Assembly: GCA_934254825.1 (NCBI GenBank)
Contig: CAKQMB010000015.1
Location: forward strand, 1-64,000
DNA: 64,000 nt
DNA from: an uncultured Clostridia bacterium
Lineage (GTDB): Bacteria; Bacillota; Clostridia; Christensenellales; Borkfalkiaceae
Direction of reading: 5' to 3'
The notes beneath the pieces are model-generated. The model did no database searches. It saw only the letters and a program-made list of their open reading frames with translations, and was not told the origin of the DNA. Below are positions 41,592 to 50,554 of this stretch, in pieces; position 1 is the stretch's first letter, and every line of letters begins with the position of its first letter. A program made the translations under genes and the position numbers.

Positions 41592-44525
41592 ATGAAAAAG
41601 AAAATAATCTTGTCGGCGATCATGTCGATAGCTCTTTGCGTGAGTCTGATTGCGGGCGCGACGTTCGCGATTTTCACGTCGGAGAGTAAAGTAAATATCG
41701 CCGTCACAAGCGGTAAGGTGGACGTTGTTGCAACGATCGACGAAACGAGCGTTAAAACAAAACAACTCTATGACACTGAGTATACAGACGGAAAAGATCG
41801 TATGTATCAGGGCGAAGTCGAATTCACGGAAAACGGTCTGAAACTTAACAAGTTTCTTCCCGGCGACGGAATTAAATTCGATATCGTCGTTAAAAACAAC
41901 AGCAACGTAGCCGTTAAATATCGCACGGTTATCGGTTGCGACAGCGATACCGGTCTTTTCGGCGGTCTTCATTTTTATGTAAACGAAGCGCTTTTCGGCG
42001 GTTCCACGGCTGTTTCCGCATACGAGACGATCGAGCCGAATTCCGACGACGTAATCGTTTCCGTGATCGTCGAGCTTCCCGAGGAAGCGGGCAACGAATA
42101 TCAGGATACGTCCTGCACGGTTTATTTTAAAGTAGAAGCAATTCAGGCTAACGCGACCGTGGAGGAAGTCCCCGCGGACGTTCTTGCGATTTACAGCGCA
42201 CAGGATCTTAAAAACTTCGCAAAACAGGTAAACGACGGCACGCTCGACGCTTCGTACAGCGAGATTAAGCTTATGAGCGATATCGACCTCGACGGAGAAA
42301 ACTGGGCGCCTATCGGCGTTTCCACGGCTCGCGCTTTCAGAGGCGTTTTCGACGGAAACGGAAAAACCATAAGCAATCTTAAATCGACGAAATATTCTTT
42401 CCTTTCGGGATCGGCGGATTATGCTTACGGCGTAGGTCTTTTCGGAAACGTCGTTAGCGGAACGGTTAAAAACCTCGTGATCGAAAATGCCGATATCGGC
42501 GGGGATTACACGGACGACGGACACGTTCTTTACAGTGCCGTAGGTATCGTGGCGGGTTACAGCTACGGTGATTCCGTATTCGAAAATATCACGATCAGAA
42601 ATTCCGCGGTAAAGGCGCAGACGAAAGTCGGCGCGATCGTAGGTCTCAACGCGGACGCGAACAAAACGACTAAAATAGTAGATTGTAAAATCGAAAACGT
42701 AACGGTTAAGGGTAATTATTCCTATTCGCTCGTTGCGGGGCTTGTTCTCGGCGGTTCGACTATCGATATGAGCGGCACGACCGTTTCTTCGACTTCCAAA
42801 ACGGAATATTGGGAATCGGAAATATCCGAGTTCGAAAAAGACGGTTCCGAGCTTGAAATCGACGGTTATGTCTGGACTTTAAGCGGCGGTGTATACTGGA
42901 TGCTCGACAATAATAACGCCTGGGCGGTTCAGAGAGGAAACGGCGCGGTTTTAACCGACGGTTATCTTTACGATTGCGTGGTTTATACAAGCGCGACCGA
43001 TAAAAAAGAATATCTTTCTTCTGCGAACGGCGAGATTTACGCTTACACGGCGGCAAACTTGCAGGCAATGTCCGGTAAAGACGAACTTGCAGGCAATACC
43101 GTTAAGCTTATGGCGGATATAGACCTTGAAAACGTCGAATGGACGGCGGTTGCGATCAACAAGCTCACGTTCGACGGCAACAATAAAACTATCCGTAATC
43201 TTAACGTTAAGGGTAAAAAGAACGTTGGTCTTTTCGGTACCTCTACGAACTGCATTATTAAAAATCTTATCGTAGACGGAGCAAACGTCGAAGGCATAAA
43301 CCACGTCGCGGTAATCGCGGGTGACGCGCTTTGCGCCAAAATCGAGGGTTGTACCGTTAAAAACGCCAAAATCGTTGCGAGGACGGCAAAGAACGAAAAA
43401 GACGAGGATGACGACGGCGACAAGGCGGCGGCGATAGCGGGTTATCTTTCCGCAGAACGCGACGCTTGGGTTAAGGATTGCATTGCCGAAAATATCGAAG
43501 TAACGGGTTATCGCGATGTCGGCGGTATCGTAGGTTATGCAAATTCTGCGGCTGTCGTTACGGGCAACAAGGTAAACGGTTTGAAGCTTACTTTGGATAA
43601 CACCGCAAATTACAAGAATTACACGACGATTGCCCAACACGACGTAAATCCGATAATCGGCGAATACAACAACGGAACGCCCGACGACAGCAATACTTAC
43701 GAAAATTATTCGTTCAGAGAAATGCTTGCGGACGGACTTTATTCCGATGAAAGTAATTACTATATCGAAAATGCCGACGGACTTATGGCTATGAATGCCG
43801 TTTTCCAGAAATTCGGACAGGCTGAGAATATTTATTTCAGCGACAAGTCCATCAACGTTATGGCGGATATAGACGCAACGGGTTGCGAGTGGGAAACGGT
43901 AAATCTTTCGACCAATTCGACGGATAGCAACGGCTTTACTTTCAACGGCAACAATCATACTATCGCAAATCTTACGATTGCGGGCAAAAACAACACCAAT
44001 GTCGGAGCCGGTTTATTCAATATGACTTCGAATAACGGTACGGGTACGGCACCGATTATTAAGGATATTACTTTCGATAACGTAACCGTTAACGCTTCCG
44101 GACATTATCATGTAGGCGTTATCTGGGGCGAGTGTTACGGCGACCTGATTCTCGAAAACGTTCACGTTAAAAACAGCTCGGTTACGGGACAGTGCAATGT
44201 CGGCGGTCTTGTCGGAAGAAACGGCGAAAGAAATAACAAAATCACATTCAAAGATTGCTCCGTAGAGAATACGAAGGTTACTTCTGTCGGCGGCGGAGAT
44301 CCCGCAGGCGCTTCGGCGTTCCTCGGAATGGCATGTAAAGTCGGTACGGCAAGAAATATCGACCTGGTGTTCGAAGGAAACAACGTTGCAACGGGCAACA
44401 CTTTGGTTTCCGCAGAAGATCACACGGGCGGCGGTATCTACGTTAAGGCAGAAGTTGTGGGACAAAATTGGGTGTCTGCCGAAGTCGTTGACGAGTTTGA
44501 AAATTATAATTCACAATCCGTGTAA
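41592..44525 (+). CDS. TasA-like head fused to a long GLUG-repeat body (type B, third copy)
   Basis: The protein has 977 residues, the largest of the set. The type B signal and head (FLPGDGIKFDIVVKNNSNVA, VELPEEAGNEYQDTSCTVYF) are followed by GLUG-type repeats: YGVGLFGNVVSGTVKNLVIE, VGAIVGLNAD, VAGLVLGGS, NVGLFGTSTNCIIKNLIVDG, VGGIVGYANS and VGGLVGRNGE. GLUG repeats occur in bacterial adhesins and proteases and form a beta-solenoid. The gene ends the operon, followed by a terminator at 44557-44604. Confidence 0.86.
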   Translation: MKKKIILSAIMSIALCVSLIAGATFAIFTSESKVNIAVTSGKVDVVATIDETSVKTKQLYDTEYTDGKDRMYQGEVEFTENGLKLNKFLPGDGIKFDIVVKNNSNVAVKYRTVIGCDSDTGLFGGLHFYVNEALFGGSTAVSAYETIEPNSDDVIVSVIVELPEEAGNEYQDTSCTVYFKVEAIQANATVEEVPADVLAIYSAQDLKNFAKQVNDGTLDASYSEIKLMSDIDLDGENWAPIGVSTARAFRGVFDGNGKTISNLKSTKYSFLSGSADYAYGVGLFGNVVSGTVKNLVIENADIGGDYTDDGHVLYSAVGIVAGYSYGDSVFENITIRNSAVKAQTKVGAIVGLNADANKTTKIVDCKIENVTVKGNYSYSLVAGLVLGGSTIDMSGTTVSSTSKTEYWESEISEFEKDGSELEIDGYVWTLSGGVYWMLDNNNAWAVQRGNGAVLTDGYLYDCVVYTSATDKKEYLSSANGEIYAYTAANLQAMSGKDELAGNTVKLMADIDLENVEWTAVAINKLTFDGNNKTIRNLNVKGKKNVGLFGTSTNCIIKNLIVDGANVEGINHVAVIAGDALCAKIEGCTVKNAKIVARTAKNEKDEDDDGDKAAAIAGYLSAERDAWVKDCIAENIEVTGYRDVGGIVGYANSAAVVTGNKVNGLKLTLDNTANYKNYTTIAQHDVNPIIGEYNNGTPDDSNTYENYSFREMLADGLYSDESNYYIENADGLMAMNAVFQKFGQAENIYFSDKSINVMADIDATGCEWETVNLSTNSTDSNGFTFNGNNHTIANLTIAGKNNTNVGAGLFNMTSNNGTGTAPIIKDITFDNVTVNASGHYHVGVIWGECYGDLILENVHVKNSSVTGQCNVGGLVGRNGERNNKITFKDCSVENTKVTSVGGGDPAGASAFLGMACKVGTARNIDLVFEGNNVATGNTLVSAEDHTGGGIYVKAEVVGQNWVSAEVVDEFENYNSQSV

Positions 44526-44556
44526 TTAAAAAACGAAGAAAAAATCTTGCAAAATA

Positions 44557-44604
44557 AAAGACTTGCATAAAGGATAAAGTTATCCGTTGTGCAAGTCTTT
44601 TTTT
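44557..44604 (+). terminator. Terminator of the fibre operon
   Basis: AAAGACTTGCA pairs with TGCAAGTCTTT with an inner GGATAA/TTATCC stem, followed by a T-run. Confidence 0.85.
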
Positions 44605-44681
44605 GTCGCGTAATAGTTATTGCCTTTGCCGCTTTGAGAGAAGAAGTCTCTTGCGGCGAAAAAGGATAGTCGTGAGTATAA

Positions 44682-45437
44682 TCAAATAATCATCGACAAG
44701 CCGTAAAGTATAACAAGATGCGCGGGGTAGAAAATATAAAAGAAATATTTAAGATTAAGTTTTCCGCGTTCGCCGTTATATAACGCAATCGGAATAAGCG
44801 AAAACATACAAAACCATTCGATAGGCGTTGCGAGCATTAAACAGAGTGCGACAAGCCCCACCGTAAACGACAGCAGTTTCACAATCGGACTGTTCAAAAA
44901 TGCAAGTTTTTCGGGCGTTTTATCTTTCGGCAGAGAGAAAAGCGAAGCGAAAACGGGCAACAGACAGCCGAAAAAGTCATAATCGATATAAAAAGGCTTG
45001 CCGTTTACGGTTTTCACAAGACGGGTAACGGCGTACGTTACGAACACGCCCGCGGCAAACACCGCTCCCGAAAAAATCTTTTCCGAAAGTCGGGCATTTT
45101 CGTCCAAAAGCTTACTTTTAAAATAGTCGAGCGCGTAAATAAGCGCAACGGAAAACGAAAAAGTTGTCAGAATACTAAGGTGAAAATAGTTCGGTTCAAA
45201 AACGATAAATGCCGATTCACAAACAAGAGCGAGCAGAAATATGCAGGCAAAATGTTTGAATTTATTTTTGGTATGATAGCAACCTTCCGCAATCATAAAC
45301 GCGAAAAGCGGCATCGAAAGTCTGCCTATATAGCGAAATGGCAGTATCCCCCAAAGCATACCTATATGATCGATAAGCATTGTGAAAGCCGCTATAAGTT
45401 TTATGGCGTTTCCGTTAAAAATCTTGAATTTTTGCAT
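44682..45437 (-). CDS. TraX-family membrane protein
   Basis: The protein has 251 residues with about seven hydrophobic segments. FNGNAIKLIAAFTMLIDHIG and YIGRLSMPLFAFMIAEGCYH are the conserved start of TraX proteins, first known for pilin N-acetylation on F plasmids and widespread in Firmicutes with unknown targets. It is a single gene convergent with the fibre operon; modification of surface proteins is possible but unproven. Confidence 0.9.
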   Translation of the reverse strand: MQKFKIFNGNAIKLIAAFTMLIDHIGMLWGILPFRYIGRLSMPLFAFMIAEGCYHTKNKFKHFACIFLLALVCESAFIVFEPNYFHLSILTTFSFSVALIYALDYFKSKLLDENARLSEKIFSGAVFAAGVFVTYAVTRLVKTVNGKPFYIDYDFFGCLLPVFASLFSLPKDKTPEKLAFLNSPIVKLLSFTVGLVALCLMLATPIEWFCMFSLIPIALYNGERGKLNLKYFFYIFYPAHLVILYGLSMII

Positions 45438-45503
45438 AATTTTTCCTTTGCGAATAAAACAAAACCCCTTCGTTTTGCTTAATATTTAAGCCGAAGGGGT
45501 TAA

Positions 45504-45577
45504 TGGAGCGGGCGATGAGAATCGAACTCACAACCGAAGCTTGGGAAGCTCCTATTTTGCCACTAAACTACGCCCGC
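45504..45577 (-). tRNA. tRNA-Gly (CCC)
   Basis: The cloverleaf starts GCGGGCGTAGTTTAGTGG; the anticodon loop TTCCCAA gives CCC, with CCA encoded. The anticodon stem contains one G-U pair. Confidence 0.94.
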
Positions 45578-45682
45578 ACAAATTTACTTCTAATAGTTTA
45601 CTATATTTTAAACTATTTGACAAGCGTTTTTTGTCGATTGGAAAAGTTTTTTTAAGATAGGGCATAGTTTCCCGAAAAAACG

Positions 45683-45711
45683 TTGACAAGGAATGAGTCA
45701 TTTGATATAAT
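45683..45711 (+). promoter_or_regulatory. Promoter of tRNA-Val
   Basis: TTGACA (45683-45688) and TATAAT (45706-45711) are 17 bases apart: a perfect consensus. Confidence 0.85.
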
Positions 45712-45755
45712 AGTAACCGAAAAAACGTAATGCAAAAGGTTTTGCAGAAAATAAC

Positions 45756-45831
45756 GGGCGATTAACTCAGTTGGTAGAGTGCTTCCGTCACATGGAAGAA
45801 GTCGGGAGTTCGAGTCTCTTATCGCCCACCA
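45756..45831 (+). tRNA. tRNA-Val (CAC)
   Basis: Acceptor GGGCGAT pairs with ATCGCCC; the anticodon loop GTCACAT gives CAC. CCA is encoded. The terminator follows immediately. Confidence 0.94.
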
Positions 45832-45866
45832 CGAAAAAGGGTACGCATACAGCGTACCCTTTTTCG
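45832..45866 (+). terminator. Terminator of tRNA-Val
   Basis: A 15-bp perfect stem (CGAAAAAGGGTACGC and its complement, loop ATACA) ends in CCCTTTTTCG. Confidence 0.8.
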
Positions 45867-46011
45867 TGGTGGGCGTTTAATAGACGAGTACGCGGCATAG
45901 CCACAACTCAAACATTTTTAAAATCTTGAAATGCCGTCGAGCGCATTCGCGATAGCGAATCTTGCCGAGGGGTTCCCGCAAGCGGGAAACGGCAAAATCT
46001 CTTATCGCCCA
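45866..46011. repeat. tRNA-associated dispersed repeat, copy B
   Basis: It starts GTGGTGGGCGTTTAATAGAC and GAGTACGCGGCA, contains the CCGTCGAGCG and GGGTTCCCGCAAGCGGGAAA blocks, and ends ATCTCTTATCGCCCA. The end repeats the last 14 or so bases of the neighbouring tRNA-Val before CCA. It is the uninterrupted form of the element. Confidence 0.8.
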
Positions 46012-46030
46012 AACTCAATTTCTGTTTTTT

Positions 46031-46301
46031 GGTGGTGGGCGTTTAAAAGACGAGTACGCGGCACAACCGTAAGCTGAAACTTGATGAAAACCCAATGTGC
46101 CGTCGTTCGTCTATTTGCGAAGCAAATATTTGCCGTCAATAACAAGGCAAAAGTATTGCTTGCAAGGTAGTTTTGCCGAAGTTATTCATGAAACGACCGT
46201 TTTGCGGAACGCAAAACCAAAACAAGAGTTTTAATGCGGAACGCATTCGGTCGTTAAATAAGGTCTCCCGCAAGTGGGAAACGGCAAAATCTCTTATCGC
46301 C
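46031..46301. repeat. tRNA-associated dispersed repeat, copy C (with internal insert)
   Basis: It starts GGTGGTGGGCGTTTAAAAGA with the same blocks as B, and ends CTCTTATCGCC. Between TTTGCCG and the final GGTCTCCCGCAAG block lies an extra segment of about 120 bases with its own hairpins, including two with a GCGGAACGC tip (TTTTGCGGAACGCAAAA and AATGCGGAACGCATT) inside an ACGACCG/CGGTCGT pair. No gene lies in 45867-46390. Confidence 0.75.
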
Positions 46302-46321
46302 TTTTAAATAATTTTATCATC

Positions 46322-46342
46322 TCGCCGTCGGCGATTTTTTTT
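46322..46342 (+). terminator. Short hairpin with T-run after repeat C
   Basis: TCGCC-GTC-GGCGA followed by TTTTTTTT. Confidence 0.5.
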
Positions 46343-46390
46343 GCCGTGTTTAAACACAATCACCTGTGACTATATCGTGCAATGTCTGTA

Positions 46391-47185
46391 TTATTCTTGT
46401 TTGACGTCGATTGTCGGAGGACATCCGAAAACTTTTTCGTATGCACGCAAAAACGTGTTGTAAGAAGAAAATCCGCAAAACTCGTATATGTGCGTGGGCA
46501 TATTTCCCTCAGAAATAAGGGTTTTCGCAAGTAAAAGTTTTTTCTGTCTGACGTATTTCATAGGACTTATTCCGAGTTCCGATTGAAAAATATGCGAAAG
46601 ATGAGATTGACAAATATAAAACTTTTTCGCAATTTGTTCCATATTATTGATATTCCTGTAATCTTGTTGGAGATAATTGACGATCTCGGAACAAAGCGAA
46701 ACCTTTCCGTCCGATTTTTTCTCGCACGGAACGTTCATAGACGTTATTCTGAAAATAATATCGTTGACTAAATTGACGATAGCCGCGGCGAGATATTTTG
46801 TGGAAAGCGTTTGAATATAGCTTTCGGTCTTTTCGAAAGAAGCCTTTATTTCGGGAATATCTTTGAAATGATAGACTTTCCCCGACGGGGCTAAATCGTC
46901 CAGCAGATCAAGTACTCCCGCTTTTGCGGGGAAATTAAGAACAAACCTTTCGTAAGGCTTATTTGATTTCAATATCAGATAATGATAATTTGTCGGCGGA
47001 ATTATAAGAAGATCCAATGGCGCGAGCGTGTATTTGAAATCTTCGATGATATAATCCGCGTCTCCCGATATAAACAGCAGAAATTCGTAAGTCGTGTGCA
47101 TGTGCTGCACATAGTCCGACTTCGCGGTAGAGTCGATTTTATAGTGGCTGAAATTGAACGAGTTCTCAAAAAAATCTTTTTTCAC
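46391..47185 (-). CDS. AraC-family transcriptional regulator of the glycan locus
   Basis: GTG 47185 follows AGGAG at 7 bases and gives 264 residues; longer readings cross the promoter (-10 at 47277-47282). An N-terminal cupin (HMHTTYEFLLFISGDADYII, LDLLIIPPTNYHYLI) binds an effector. The C-terminal double helix-turn-helix (EQIAKKFYICQSHLSHIFQS, GFSSYNTFLRAYEKVFGCPP) binds DNA. It is divergent from the hydrolase gene, so it probably responds to a sugar and activates that locus. Confidence 0.9.
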   Translation of the reverse strand: MKKDFFENSFNFSHYKIDSTAKSDYVQHMHTTYEFLLFISGDADYIIEDFKYTLAPLDLLIIPPTNYHYLILKSNKPYERFVLNFPAKAGVLDLLDDLAPSGKVYHFKDIPEIKASFEKTESYIQTLSTKYLAAAIVNLVNDIIFRITSMNVPCEKKSDGKVSLCSEIVNYLQQDYRNINNMEQIAKKFYICQSHLSHIFQSELGISPMKYVRQKKLLLAKTLISEGNMPTHIYEFCGFSSYNTFLRAYEKVFGCPPTIDVKQE

Positions 47186-47276
47186 GGAGTTGCTCCTGTT
47201 TGCGTCCGACAAGAATACGCGTTCCGACAACGTTTTGGAATGATCCGAAATTATTCTTGGTCGGCATCGATACCGC

Positions 47277-47356
47277 ATTATAGCATAAAACTGCAAAAAA
47301 AGCAATATTAAAATGTAATTTACGGTATTTACAATTACAAGGTTATGCTTTATAAT
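47277..47356. promoter_or_regulatory. Divergent promoters of araC and the hydrolase gene
   Basis: Minus strand: TTGCTT and TATAAT (47277-47282), 17 bases apart. Plus strand: TTTACA (47328-47333) and TATAAT (47351-47356), 17 bases apart. The 45 bases between them are the likely AraC binding region. Confidence 0.7.
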
Positions 47357-47401
47357 ACCGATAAGCCGTTTTGCGGGACGGACGGCGGTAAGAAGGAAAG
47401 A

Positions 47402-48937
47402 ATGATGAAAAAAATACAATGCGTCGCAACACCCGAGCTTTCGCCTTATCCGTTTTGGAGTTGGAACGAAAAGATGAATCCGACGGAATTGAAAAGACAA
47501 ATCGACGAGATGAAAAAGGCGGGTTACGGCGGATTTTTTATGCATTCGAGAGTCGGTCTCGTGACGAAATATTTGTCGGACGAGTGGTTTTCGCTTATAC
47601 GGGAAGCGAGCGTTTATGCGTATTCCGTCGGAATGGACGCTTATATTTACGACGAAGATATGTGGCCGTCGGGCTATGCCGGAGGGGAAGTCGTGAAAAG
47701 GCGACCCGATTTCAGACATTGCGTTCTTGCCTGCGTTACGGAAGCGCAGCTCGAACCCGAAGACGAAATCGCGGACGTTCTTTCGGACGGGCGAAAAATA
47801 GTCGTAAGAATGTCTCGAAAAAGTTATAAACGGTTTAACGATTCGAGTTATATAGACACTTTAAATCCCGCAGCCGTCCGATTGTTTTTAGAGACGACCC
47901 ACGAACTGTATCATAAAAAAGTCGGAGACTTATTCGGTAAGGAAATAAAGGGGATTTTCACCGACGAACCATGTTATAACTGTTCGCTGTACGGAGTGCC
48001 GAACGTCGTTTACTCGCCTGTACTCAGAGAAAAAATATTAAGAGAAGAAGGGTTCGATATTCTCGAAAAAGCCGCTTTGCTCTTTGAAAACAAGGGCGAT
48101 TATAAAGAGGTAAGAAGAAAATATTACACGAAAGCCGGCGAGCAGTTCAGAACAAGTTATTTCGGGCAGTATTCCGAATGGTGCAAAGCTCACGGGCTTC
48201 TTTTTACGGGGCATGTCGGCAACGAAGACAGCATGCGAGGACAGATTGCGGCTCAGGGGAGCGCAATGGCGTGTTATAAATACTTCGATTACCCCGGAGT
48301 GGACAAACTTCAACGGGGATTGTGGCAATTTGCGGCGATAAAACAGCTCGATTCTGCCGCGTCGATTTTCGGGAAAAAAGTAAAATTATGCGAGTGTTTC
48401 GGCGGGATAGGTCAGGAATGCGGGATAGTCGGGAGAAAACGAATAACCGATTGGCTCGTATCTCTCGGGATAAATCTGATAAATCCGCATTTAACGCCGT
48501 ATTCGTTGCGCGGAGAGAGAAAACGCGACTATCCGCCCGCGATAGGTTGGCAACAGCCGTGGTGGGGAGAAGAGGCGGTTTTCTCGGCATACACGAGAAG
48601 AATTTGCAAAATGTTTTTCGGTGCGGAAGAGGCTGGCGGACGTGTCCTTGTCGCGGAACCTCTTTTGTCCGTCGCCGCGAGATATACGCCCCTTAAAGAA
48701 TACGATGAAACAGATTCGGTCGATAATCGCTTTGCCGAGTTGGTTAAAACGCTCGTAAAATCGGGCGTACCTTTCGATATCTGCGACGACGCGGTTTTGT
48801 CCGAATATGCGAAAGAGGAAAACGGGAAATTCGTTTTAGGCTCAAAAACTTACAATACGATTATTTTGCAAAACTGCGAAAACCTTCCCGGGCGCGTTGT
48901 CGATATTTTTAACAAATGCGGATTAATCGACTTATAG
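47402..48937 (+). pseudogene. GH106-like (alpha-L-rhamnosidase-type) hydrolase, N-terminal part of a split gene
   Basis: This part encodes about 511 residues from ATG 47402 (or 47405), after AAGGAAAG. SPYPFWSWNEKMNPTELKRQ, GYGGFFMHSRVGL, AYIYDEDMWPSGYAGG and IKGIFTDEPCYN mark the TIM-barrel of rhamnosidase-like hydrolases, with acidic residues in DEDMWPSG and FTDEP as likely catalytic or binding residues. GHVGNEDSM-like and CECFGGIGQEC segments follow. It stops after NKCGLIDL at TAG 48937. The remainder continues in another frame, overlapping by 22 bases. There is no signal peptide, so the enzyme would be cytosolic. Confidence 0.75.
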
Positions 48938-50334
48938 AGGGGTTTTTTGATTGTGATTGCACGGGTGAAAAGCTCGATATGGACGATTTTGTCAAAAAAT
49001 ACGGTAACGGGCGCAAAATAAAAAGTGAGTACGTTAAAGACGAAAGTTTTTCCGACGGCTTCGGTTGCGGAGTTCTTGCGACCGAAATAAAAACGAAAAA
49101 CGGCTTGCTGATGTTTATATGCAACACCGAAAACAGAGAAGTCGAATTTTCCGTTGCAGACTTTTCCGTTACCGAATTTTCCGTTGCGGACAAGTCTCCG
49201 TTTTGGGTGGCGGATCATACGGACGGCGTTTGTTTCCGCGGCGAAAAGCCGCAAGGCGTACTCTCGCCGTTCGGAAGCGTTACTCTGTTTTTCGGAGACG
49301 ATTTGTTTTTCGGAAATAATTTAAACGAAAGGGACTACGTTCCCGTGAAAAGCAGATTTTATTCTTCCGACGGTTGTATTTTCGGAAATGGCGGCTTTAT
49401 TGCCGATTTAAAAAAAGAAAACGGATTTTCCGTTCGTTTCGGGGCGAATATGCTGCCGATAAACGTCGTCGATTTTAAAACCGAACACGTCGATTTGAAA
49501 AACGTCGATCTGTCGGAGATAAGGCACAATTATTTCTATCCGTTAAACGACGGAGAGAATTTCGAGGTCGTTTATCGCTTTAAAGCGGAGACTGTCCCCG
49601 AAGAAGCGTTCGCTGCCATGGAAAATGCCGAAAATCTCGACGAAATAATCGTAAACGGACGGAAAATCGTCCCGAACAGAAAACGCGGAGAAGAACAGAT
49701 TTTTGACGAAAACTGTTTTATAGATCAATCGTTTTTAAAGACGGATATCGCTTTTGCGTTGAAAACGGGCGATAATTATATAAAGATAAAAGGGAAAAAG
49801 GTCAACAACATCACGGGAGCGGGAATGCATAGAAGCGTAGACTCGCGCGAAAACGCGACGGAGGCGGAAACCGCGTATATAATCGGTCGGTTCGGCATTA
49901 GAAAGATAAACGGAGAAAACGTTATGGTAAAGGAAAATCCGTCCGACGCGGAGACTTACCCTTATTACAGCGGCGAAGTTGTCGCGGAAAAAACCGTTTG
50001 CATTCCGCCCGCAAAGCCAAACGAGGGCGTTTATATCTCGTTAAAAAACGGAAACTACGCCTCTGCCGAAGTTTTCGTGAACGGAAAATCGGCGGGCAAA
50101 AAGTTTGTCTTTCCCGCGTTTTTCGACGTTACGGAGTATCGCGGGCAGACGGTCGAAATAACGGTGAAAATGAAAAACACGTTATTTTCTCTGTTCGGAC
50201 CGCACGATATTTTGTCGTACGAAAAATTAAAATGGGTCGAGCCGCGCGTTTTCAACGACATCGGGCTGAAAGGAGAGGAAAAAACGGAGAAATTCGATAC
50301 GGGAGAAATAGTGATAACGGTTGTCGGGCGGTGA
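48916..50334 (+). pseudogene. GH106-like hydrolase, C-terminal part of the split gene
   Basis: Read in the next frame, this part has 472 residues beginning at an ATG without a good ribosome binding site. It holds the C-terminal beta-rich half of the same hydrolase type: AETVPEEAFAAMENAENLDE, IGRFGIRKINGENVMVKENP, VYISLKNGNYASAEVFVNGK and GPHDILSYEK, typical of the final galactose-binding-like domain. The two parts look like one protein, with the frame change at 48900-48960 coinciding with dispersed repeat copy 7. It may be a pseudogene, a two-chain enzyme or a sequencing error. Confidence 0.75.
48921..48948 (+). repeat. Dispersed ATCGACTTATA repeat, copy 7 (at the frameshift)
   Basis: GATTAATCGACTTATAGAGG followed by GGTTTTTT. 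The TAG inside the repeat ends the N-terminal hydrolase part. Confidence 0.8.
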
Positions 50335-50443
50335 AACGTCCGATACCGAATTTGCGAAGAAAAAACCGATTTGCGAAAATTTTTTTGCAGTTATTCGGCT
50401 TTAATACTGCATAAAATGCAACATACCTATGGCATTTTTGGTA

Positions 50444-50472
50444 TTTACTTTGCCTTTTCTATGGTGTATACT
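50444..50472 (+). promoter_or_regulatory. Promoter of the surface protein/transport operon
   Basis: TTTACT (50444-50449) and TATACT (50467-50472) are 17 bases apart. A small hairpin (AAGGTC/GACCTT) lies in the leader, and AAAAAAGGAG precedes the start codon. Confidence 0.65.
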
Positions 50473-50554
50473 TAGTGCGCTAAGGTCAAAAAACGACCTT
50501 AAATAAAAAAATGCCGACATAAAAATGCGGTAAAAAAAGGAGAAAACAGGTAAA

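Noticed and set aside
46391..47719. 442-residue reading of the AraC gene
   Set aside because: The extension crosses the divergent hydrolase gene and its own promoter; GTG 47185 with AGGAG is the credible start.
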